Part shown: positions 7,469 through 12,817 of the stretch, piece by piece
Numbering within the stretch: position 1 is the stretch's first letter
Layout of the letters: every line of letters starts with the position of its first letter
DNA from: an uncultured Alkalilimnicola sp.
GTDB taxonomy: Bacteria > Pseudomonadota > Gammaproteobacteria > Nitrococcales > AK92
Assembly: GCA_937951875.1 (NCBI GenBank)
Contig: CALGAN010000061.1
Coordinates: forward strand, 1-21,062
DNA length: 21,062 bases
Reading direction: 5' to 3'
Notes under the pieces: model-generated
Told to the model about the DNA's origin: nothing
Database searches by the model: none
The model's input: the letters and a program-made list of their open reading frames with translations, nothing else
Made by a program: the position numbers and the translations under genes

Positions 7469-7570
7469 ATAACAACTCGTTCTAAATGGTTGGATGCGTT
7501 TTGGTTGCATCGGACTCAATCCGGGTCCATACTCAGCATTGTCTAAGGCAAACATAGGGAATCCTACACG
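7469..7570. promoter_or_regulatory. Lytic/lysogenic switch region: CI operators and early promoter
   Basis: This is the gap between the divergent CI gene and early operon. It has imperfect direct repeats TGGTTGGATGCG (7487-7498) and TGGTTGCATCG (7502-7512), which also contain the inverted pair GATGC (7493-7497)/GCATC (7507-7511). A rightward promoter can be read as TTGCAT (7505-7510), 17-base spacer, CATACT (7528-7533). Its -35 lies inside the repeat, as expected for repression by CI. The box matches are moderate (3/6 and 4/6). Confidence 0.5.
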
Positions 7571-7780
7571 ATGAGTGCATTTCGCACCTATCCCCGTGTT
7601 TCGCGCTCTCCGAACGGGTGCAATGCGAAGCCGATCCTGGTGTCGCTGACGCAGCCCGAGCGCACGGAGGTCGAGGGCATTGCCGATATCGAGCAGCGGT
7701 CGCTATCCGCCACCTGCCGGATGCTGATGCTCAAGGGCCTCCAGGCATACAAGGCCGAAACAGCCGCCGCCGCCCCCTGA
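7571..7780 (+). CDS. Small ribbon-helix-helix-like regulator, first early gene
   Basis: The 69-residue product has a basic N-terminus, then KPILVSLTQPERTEVEGIAD (a beta strand followed by a helix) and RSLSATCRMLMLKGLQAY (second helix). This is the layout of Arc/CopG-type ribbon-helix-helix DNA-binding proteins. AGGGAA at 7556-7561 is the ribosome site. It occupies the place where P2-like phages carry cox or apl, the gene that turns off repressor transcription and directs excision. It shows no helix-turn-helix of that kind, so a Cox-like role is positional inference only. Confidence 0.65.
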   Translation: MSAFRTYPRVSRSPNGCNAKPILVSLTQPERTEVEGIADIEQRSLSATCRMLMLKGLQAYKAETAAAAP

Positions 7781-7818
7781 ACGGACTCAGGGCAGCAGTA
7801 CAAGAAGGAAGAACTGCC

Positions 7819-8022
7819 ATGTACCAAGACCCGAAACGGATTCGCCGCCCGTATGCACGCATCAACCTCGATGAGTACGAGGCGCGGCTGATCGACGCCC
7901 TGGTCGACTACACGGGCATGGAACGCGCCGCGCTGCTGCGCCAGCTGGTGCTCAAGGAGGCTCTGGAATCGCTGGGGATCGCTGATCTGCATGCCGTCAC
8001 GATGCCGGCACGGGCGTCCTAA
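7819..8022 (+). CDS. Small ribbon-helix-helix-like protein
   Basis: The 67-residue product starts at the ATG at 7819, with AAGGAAG about eight bases upstream. It has a basic start (KRIRRPYARINLDEYEARL) followed by a two-helix region (IDALVDYTGMERAALLRQLVLKEALESL), a ribbon-helix-helix-like pattern. It is the second of three such proteins in a row in the early operon, 38 bases after the first. The partner operators are unknown. DNA binding is inferred from the fold pattern only. Confidence 0.65.
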   Translation: MYQDPKRIRRPYARINLDEYEARLIDALVDYTGMERAALLRQLVLKEALESLGIADLHAVTMPARAS

Positions 8023-8026
8023 CCGA

Positions 8027-8048
8027 AGGGCCGTTTGAGGCCCTCAAA
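8027..8048 (+). promoter_or_regulatory. Two overlapping, mutually exclusive hairpins
   Basis: AGGGCC (8027-8032) pairs with GGCCCT (8039-8044), while TTTGAG (8034-8039) pairs with CTCAAA (8043-8048). Both stems are perfect but cannot form together. They lie between the second and third small early genes. No T-run follows, so an attenuator or mRNA-processing role is only a suggestion. Confidence 0.3.
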
Positions 8049-8062
8049 AGAACGAGCAGCGA

Positions 8063-8266
8063 ATGCGCCATGAAAGATTCGAATTGGACGACCAAACAGC
8101 CGAGCTGCTTGAGCGCGTCCGCCAGCAGGAGGGGCTGGACAGCCTCGACCACGCGGCAGAAATCCTCATCCGCCGCCGGCTGCGCAAGGGGACGCGCAGT
8201 ATCACTGGGCGGGGGAGAGCGCTTTATCTCGTAGGGGGGCGTGACAAATGTCCACCATCAGCGTGA
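8063..8266 (+). CDS. Third small ribbon-helix-helix-like protein
   Basis: A 67-residue product opening MRHERFELDDQTAELLERVR with a second helical part around DHAAEILIRRRLRKG; the rest is a basic tail. The strand-helix-helix order resembles ribbon-helix-helix regulators, though the match is weaker than in the two genes before it. The ribosome site is poor (GAGCAG). Its end overlaps the Ogr-type gene by 19 bases, so translation of the two may be coupled. Confidence 0.55.
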   Translation: MRHERFELDDQTAELLERVRQQEGLDSLDHAAEILIRRRLRKGTRSITGRGRALYLVGGRDKCPPSA

Positions 8267-8484
8267 GCAGACACCGACTCTGCTGCCCGCGGTGCGGGTC
8301 GTTTGCCCGAGTCCGCAACAGCGTACGGCTCACCGAGACGTACCTGGAGGGGTACGTCGAATGCGTCGACCTCAGCTGCAACAGCAGATGGGTGATCGGC
8401 ATCGAGTTCATACGGGAACTCGAATCGTGGCGGCCCCAGGCACCAGCGCCTGCAGAGAGCCAGCTCTCGATCTTCGATAGCTGA
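8248..8484 (+). CDS. ogr: Ogr/Delta-type zinc-finger activator of late transcription
   Basis: Ogr and Delta proteins activate the late promoters of P2 and P4 by contacting the host RNA polymerase alpha subunit. The 78-residue product (P2 Ogr 72) has the family's zinc-binding pattern: CPRCGSFARVRNS near the N-terminus, then YVECVDLSCNSRW, giving C-x2-C then C-x4-C, and LTETYLEGY between them. A G-rich ribosome site (GGGGGGCGTG) precedes the ATG. In P2 this gene lies beside D; here it sits in the early operon upstream of the replication gene, so late genes should switch on as an early-operon output. Confidence 0.87.
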   Translation: MSTISVSRHRLCCPRCGSFARVRNSVRLTETYLEGYVECVDLSCNSRWVIGIEFIRELESWRPQAPAPAESQLSIFDS

Positions 8485-8518
8485 CCCCGGCACACATCCA
8501 GACCGGCCGTTTCACAGG

Positions 8519-8536
8519 GCGAACCCGTTTGTTCGC
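8519..8536 (+). repeat. Perfect 6-bp stem hairpin between ogr-like gene and next ORF
   Basis: GCGAAC (8519-8524) and GTTCGC (8531-8536) flank a six-base loop (CCGTTT) in the 100-base gap before the ORF at 8585. No T-run follows. Function unknown; an operator or an RNA hairpin are both possible. Confidence 0.3.
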
Positions 8537-8584
8537 TCACGGATTCGCTCGGCCTGAAAACATCAACAACCCGAGGACACGACG

Positions 8585-8923
8585 ATGAACGACGATATCC
8601 ACACCCTCGCCCTGACTTTCCTACTGCGCCACGCCGACCTGCCCCGCCGTGCTGCGCTCGAGCAGTGTGCCACACACCTGATCGAGAGCCAGGAGGTGAG
8701 CCAGACCACGGCCAACCGCATCGCCCTGCACGCCTTGGCCGAACTGGAATCGCGCAACCACCCCGCCCGCATCGACACAGCCGCCACCACCGCGCATGTG
8801 GTGATCGTCACCCGCCCCGGGCGGCACCCCCTGGCCCTCACCGTAAACGATCTGCTGCGTCTGCATGCCATGAGCCAGGAACTGCCGGCAGCGGCGCCAG
8901 CGCGCCTGCGCCGGGTGCACTGA
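8585..8923 (+). CDS. Uncharacterised early protein (112 aa)
   Basis: I do not recognise this protein. The first two thirds are mostly helical and alternate acidic and hydrophobic residues (TLALTFLLRHADLPRRAALE, then LIESQEVSQTTANRIALHAL). Then comes a short beta-like segment, AHVVIVTRPGRHPLALTVND, and a Pro/Ala/Arg-rich end. There are no zinc-binding cysteine pairs and no membrane segment. The ribosome site CCGAGGA lies about nine bases ahead of the ATG. It lies directly upstream of the primase-helicase, 33 bases away, in the same direction, so a replication accessory role is possible but unsupported by sequence. Confidence 0.6.
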   Translation: MNDDIHTLALTFLLRHADLPRRAALEQCATHLIESQEVSQTTANRIALHALAELESRNHPARIDTAATTAHVVIVTRPGRHPLALTVNDLLRLHAMSQELPAAAPARLRRVH

Positions 8924-8956
8924 TCTACGAGTCGCCAACCTTCAGAAGGCCACCCC

Positions 8957-11626
8957 ATGAATCCGCAGCTGCACGCCGAAATCACCGCCCGCCTTATCCA
9001 CGACTACGCGTTCGTGGAACGCGGCCGGTATCTGCAGCAGGGCCGGTGCCCGGAGTGCGGCAAACGGGAGATGTTCGCCTCGGCGGAGGCGCCATGGATG
9101 CTCAAATGCGGCCGCGAGAACAAGTGCGGGGCGCAGTTCCACGTCAAGGAACTCTTCCCGGAGCTGTTCAACAGCTGGTCCGAGCGCTATGGGCGCCCGG
9201 GCACCGGCGCCGCCCCAGGGGAGCCAGCCAGCAAAACGCCGGTGGCTGACGCATACCTCAAGTATGGCCGCGGCTTCGATCTTGAGCGGATCAAAGGCTG
9301 GTACAGCCAGGACAGCTACTACGATCCGGAGCTCGAGATCGGCAGCGCTACCGTCCGTTTCCCGCTCGCCAATGGCTTCTGGGAGCGCTTGATCGATCGA
9401 CCGGAGCGCTTCGGCAAAAAGAAGGCTCGGGTGCGCGCCGGCACCGACTATGCGGGCCTGTGGTGGCAGCCGCCGGGGTCGGATCTGACCTCGGCGAAGG
9501 AGATCTGGATCACCGAGGGCATCTTCGACACGATCGCCCTGCTGCACCACGACCTGATGTCGGTCGCGGCCATCAGCAGCAACAACTATCCGGGGGATGC
9601 GCTCGCGGCTCTAGCCGAGGCATGCCAGCTAGCCGGCCGCCGCCGCCCACTGCTGGTGTGGGCGCTGGACGGCGATCGCGCCGGCCAGCGCTACACGATC
9701 AAACACGTCGCGCGCGCTCGCGCCGATGGCTGGGAGTGCACCGCGGCCGAGATTCCGCAGGGGCGCAAGGGTAAGCGCGATTGGAACGACGCGCACCAGC
9801 GCGGCGAGCTCACGCCCAAGCACATCAACGAGTACCGCTACTACGGCGCGCTGCTGATCGCCGGAAACGCCACCGAGAAGGCGCTGCTGATGTACCGGCG
9901 CACCGAGCGCCGTGAGTTCCCGTTCGAGTACCGGCGTCGGCTGTACTGGTTCAAGCTCGACCTGGAGAAGTATGAGAAGGCGGCGCGGGAGCTCGCCGGC
10001 GACGCAGGTGAGCTCAGTGACGATGAGCGCGAACAGGCACTTAAGCAGGCCGGTGCTGTAACGGAGATCGCCAACTGCCACCCCACCGCGCTCTACTATC
10101 AGGCCAACCCAGTCACGGACGAGAGCTGGTACTACTTCCGGATCGAGTTCCCGCACGACGGCGTGGCCGTGCGGAACACTTTCAACGGCGGCCAGCTGGC
10201 CTCGGCCAGCGAGTTCAAGAAGCGGCTGCTCTCCATCGCCCCTGGTGCTATCTGGACGGGCACGAGCCAGCAACTCGACAAACTGCTGCGCGAGCAGCTG
10301 GCCGGTATCAAGACGGTCGAGACCATCGACTTCGTCGGCTACTCCAAGGAACACGGCGCCTACGTCTTCCCGGAACTCGCTGTGAAGGACAGCAAGGTGG
10401 CGCGGCTCAACGACGAGGACTTCTTCGAGCTGGGCCGGCTGTCCATCAAGACGCTCAGCCATGTCCAGCTGTCCATCAACGACGTAGCCGCCGACTACCG
10501 CAGCGATTGGGCGCGCCTGGTGTGGCGGGCGTTTGGCGCGCGCGGGGTGGTCGCCGCCGCCTTCTGGCTCGGCAGCCTGTTCGCCGAGCAAATCCGCCAG
10601 GAGCAGAAAAGCTACCCCTTCCTCGAGATCGTCGGCGAGGCGGGCGCCGGCAAGTCCACGCTGATCGAGTTCCTCTGGAAGCTGGTCGGCCGCCGCGACT
10701 ACGAGGGCTTCGACCCGGCCAAGGCCACCGCTGCCGCCCGCGCCCGCAACTTCGCCCAGGTGGCGAACCTGCCGGTGGTGCTGATCGAGTCAGACCGCGA
10801 CCAGCAGGACGGCGTCAAGCAGAAGCAGTTCGACTGGGACGAACTCAAGACCGCCTACAACGGCCGCTCCATCCGCGCCCGCGGCCACCGGAACAACGGC
10901 AACGACACCTACGAGCCGCCCTTCCGCGGCGCGATCGTGATCAGCCAGAACGCGCCGGTGAGCGCCTCCGAAGCGATCCTTACCCGCATCGTGCAGCTGC
11001 AGCTCACCCGCGATCACCAGACGCCGGAAACGCTCGCTGCCGCGCGCGAGCTCGAGCGCATGCCGGTAGAGAACGTCAGCCGCTTCCTGCTGGAAGCGAT
11101 CACCCGCGAGCGTGACCTGCTCAAGCTCTTCAACGATCAAACCGCTGCCATGGAGGCAACGCTGGCCACGCTGCCGGAAATTCGGGTGCAGCGTATTCGC
11201 AAGTGCCACGCCCAAATGATGGCGCTGGTCGTCTGCCTGGGGCCGCAGGGGTTGAACCTGCTGCCTAACGAAGCGCTGAGCGACGCCATTGTCCTCCTCG
11301 AGGACCTTGCCCGCGAGCGCCAGCAGGCGATCAACGCCGATCACCCGGTCGTCGCAGAGTTCTGGGAGGCCTTCGACTACATCGAGAACCTCAAGGGCCG
11401 GTCGGTGCTCAACCACTACCGGCCAGAAAAAGGCCAGATCGCCGTCAATCTCAAGCACTTCGAACAAGAGGCGACCGAGCACAAGCTGCGCGTCCCGCCC
11501 ACCACCGAGCTCAAGCGCTACCTCAAGACCAGCAAGTCACGCCGGTTCGTCGAGTCGAACCGTTCCGTCTGCTCCGCGCTGTTCGACGCGAAGACCGTCA
11601 AGTGCTGGATCTTCGACAAGGAGTGA
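8957..11626 (+). CDS. Primase-helicase, P4 alpha-like (zinc finger, Toprim, SF3-like ATPase)
   Basis: Expected to open the origin, unwind DNA and make primers. The product has 889 residues (P4 alpha 777). It begins with a zinc-binding region (Cys31, Cys34, Cys51, Cys57), as in phage primases. A Toprim domain follows, with WITEGIFDTIAL (Glu187) and ALDGDRAG (Asp238, Asp240), then DWND at about 275. The C-terminal ATPase has GEAGAGKST (Walker A, about 560-568), VVLIESD (Walker B, about 608-614) and FRGAIVISQNAPVSASEAIL with a following Arg (sensor region). AGAAGG precedes the ATG. No P2 A-like rolling-circle nuclease is present in the window, so this is the likely replication initiator, acting on the iteron cluster near 14.6-14.9 kb. 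Confidence 0.88.
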   Translation: MNPQLHAEITARLIHDYAFVERGRYLQQGRCPECGKREMFASAEAPWMLKCGRENKCGAQFHVKELFPELFNSWSERYGRPGTGAAPGEPASKTPVADAYLKYGRGFDLERIKGWYSQDSYYDPELEIGSATVRFPLANGFWERLIDRPERFGKKKARVRAGTDYAGLWWQPPGSDLTSAKEIWITEGIFDTIALLHHDLMSVAAISSNNYPGDALAALAEACQLAGRRRPLLVWALDGDRAGQRYTIKHVARARADGWECTAAEIPQGRKGKRDWNDAHQRGELTPKHINEYRYYGALLIAGNATEKALLMYRRTERREFPFEYRRRLYWFKLDLEKYEKAARELAGDAGELSDDEREQALKQAGAVTEIANCHPTALYYQANPVTDESWYYFRIEFPHDGVAVRNTFNGGQLASASEFKKRLLSIAPGAIWTGTSQQLDKLLREQLAGIKTVETIDFVGYSKEHGAYVFPELAVKDSKVARLNDEDFFELGRLSIKTLSHVQLSINDVAADYRSDWARLVWRAFGARGVVAAAFWLGSLFAEQIRQEQKSYPFLEIVGEAGAGKSTLIEFLWKLVGRRDYEGFDPAKATAAARARNFAQVANLPVVLIESDRDQQDGVKQKQFDWDELKTAYNGRSIRARGHRNNGNDTYEPPFRGAIVISQNAPVSASEAILTRIVQLQLTRDHQTPETLAAARELERMPVENVSRFLLEAITRERDLLKLFNDQTAAMEATLATLPEIRVQRIRKCHAQMMALVVCLGPQGLNLLPNEALSDAIVLLEDLARERQQAINADHPVVAEFWEAFDYIENLKGRSVLNHYRPEKGQIAVNLKHFEQEATEHKLRVPPTTELKRYLKTSKSRRFVESNRSVCSALFDAKTVKCWIFDKE

Positions 11627-11633
11627 TGCCGCC

Positions 11634-12194
11634 ATGCCGCACACCTACAGCCTCGACGCCGCCGCCGCCCGGCTGAACCTCGGCCGCAACACCCTGATCC
11701 GCCGCCTGCGCGAGCTGGGCGTGCTGGACGCCGAGGCCTTACCAGCCGGCACTCATCGCAACAGCCAGTACTTCCGAGTGCGCTGCCGCATGTACCGCCA
11801 CCCTGTCCTCGGCTGGACACCGTACGGCCGCACCGAACTCACCGACGCCGGCTTGCGCTACGTGGCGCAGCTGCTGGCCGCGCATCTCAACCAGCCAAGA
11901 GGTGCCAACCAGGCCCCCAGCGATTCCACCGCCGCCGCACGCGGCCACCCACAGGAGACGACGATGCCCGACCTCGCCTCGACGACCATGCCGGAGGGCG
12001 TGCTGCACGACGCCGGCGAACTCACCGTGATCACCAGCGACGGCGAACGCACCCATCACCGCGCTGCGCTGGTTCTGGTGTTCGAAAACGTGCACGAGCT
12101 GCAGCGCGCCATCAACGTCATGCGGTGCCGGTACCGCCCTCGCCCCGGCATTCCCGAGGAACAGCTGCACCCGGCGCTGACCGCGTCCGCGTAA
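11634..12194 (+). CDS. KilAC-like DNA-binding protein fused to a small C-terminal module
   Basis: The 186-residue product starts at the ATG at 11634, just after the primase stop. Residues about 1-80 resemble the KilAC domain of phage antirepressors: SLDAAAARLNLGRNTLIRRL, QYFRVRCRMYRHPVLGWTPYG and LTDAGLRYVAQLL. A Pro/Ala/Thr-rich linker follows (about 85-110), then a separate module, MPDLASTTMPEGVLHDAGEL to the end, that I do not recognise. AGGAG (11953-11957) sits six bases before an in-frame ATG at 11964, so the second module (77 residues) may also be made alone. The KilAC part usually binds DNA and often opposes phage repressors; that role is inferred. Confidence 0.7.
   Translation: MPHTYSLDAAAARLNLGRNTLIRRLRELGVLDAEALPAGTHRNSQYFRVRCRMYRHPVLGWTPYGRTELTDAGLRYVAQLLAAHLNQPRGANQAPSDSTAAARGHPQETTMPDLASTTMPEGVLHDAGELTVITSDGERTHHRAALVLVFENVHELQRAINVMRCRYRPRPGIPEEQLHPALTASA
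11964..12194 (+). CDS. Possible internal product: C-terminal module alone (77 aa)
   Basis: The in-frame ATG at 11964 has a near-ideal ribosome site, AGGAG at 11953-11957, better than the one for the full-length gene at 11634. The separate product would start MPDLASTTMPEGVLHDAGEL and include VITSDGERTHHRAALVLVFE. No known family is recognised. Either a fusion of two formerly separate genes or a real dual-product gene would explain the internal start. Confidence 0.5.
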   Translation: MPDLASTTMPEGVLHDAGELTVITSDGERTHHRAALVLVFENVHELQRAINVMRCRYRPRPGIPEEQLHPALTASA

Positions 12195-12242
12195 CGCAAG
12201 CACCTATCCGTACTGACCGCGCAACAACGAGGAATAACAACC

Positions 12243-12443
12243 ATGGCCGATCTCGCCGACCTCGCTTCCGACCGCATGGAGCAGCAACTCCAGGACCGCA
12301 TCGCCACGCGCGTGCGCTACCAGGGGGTAAGCCTCACGCACTGCGAGAGCTGCGATGAGGAAATCCCCGAAGGTCGCCGAAACGCCATCCCTGGCGTGCG
12401 TCTCTGCGTTTTCTGCCAAGAAGCCGCCGAGCGTAGCCGCTGA
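12243..12443 (+). CDS. DksA/TraR-type C4 zinc-finger protein
   Basis: A 66-residue product whose C-terminal half, SLTHCESCDEEIPEGRRNAI followed by GVRLCVFCQEAAERSR, is the four-cysteine zinc finger of the DksA/TraR family (C-x2-C ... C-x2-C). The N-terminal 25 residues form one helix (MADLADLASDRMEQQLQDRI). Short phage members of this family are common in P2-like phages and may act on host RNA polymerase; their role in these phages is not settled. The ribosome site GAGGAA lies about ten bases upstream. The stop overlaps the next start (ATGA at 12440-12445), so translation is coupled. Confidence 0.85.
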   Translation: MADLADLASDRMEQQLQDRIATRVRYQGVSLTHCESCDEEIPEGRRNAIPGVRLCVFCQEAAERSR

Positions 12444-12712
12444 TGACCAAGGGCCGGACAGAAGGAAAAGCCGCCACGCCGCCGGCGTGGCCAGTCGCGC
12501 TGCGCCCCTGGGTGGTGGTTGCTAGGGCAGAGCCGGAGCAAGGCCTGAACGTCAGCAGGCTGCCGCCGGCCACCAAACGGGCGAAGTGGGACGAGATCCG
12601 CCGCCACCAGCCAGAACTCGCCGCGCTACTGAAAGACTCGAATTTCCAATCGCTGATCAAGGCGTTCGACGCCGAAGTGTTCATCGATACTGAGGACGCC
12701 TCGGCGCCGTGA
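12443..12712 (+). CDS. Uncharacterised small protein (89 aa), coupled to the zinc-finger gene
   Basis: I do not recognise the family. The start ATG overlaps the stop of the preceding gene, indicating coupled translation. The product is basic and Pro/Ala-rich at the N-terminus (TKGRTEGKAATPPAWPVALR), then has a likely helical part (KRAKWDEIRRHQPELAALLK) and an acidic end (FIDTEDASAP). No cysteine motif and no membrane segment. It closes the early operon, 105 bases before the recombinase gene. Confidence 0.6.
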   Translation: MTKGRTEGKAATPPAWPVALRPWVVVARAEPEQGLNVSRLPPATKRAKWDEIRRHQPELAALLKDSNFQSLIKAFDAEVFIDTEDASAP

Positions 12713-12729
12713 GTATCCGCATTCGCATG

Positions 12730-12809
12730 CTCCCCTCGGTGGGTCGGCCGGACCCGAAGGCGGTGGCCTCCCGGCTCACCGTGGTAACGTTGACGCCCGT
12801 CGAGGGGAG
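12730..12809 (+). promoter_or_regulatory. Inverted repeat that pairs the integrase ribosome site
   Basis: CTCCCCTCG (12730-12738) is a perfect 9-bp complement of CGAGGGGAG (12801-12809), which contains the recombinase ribosome site (start at 12818). The 62-base gap holds a further hairpin, GGGTC/GACCC. Pairing would hide the ribosome site and lower integrase translation; this is inferred from sequence only. Confidence 0.45.
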
Positions 12810-12817
12810 CAAGAACA

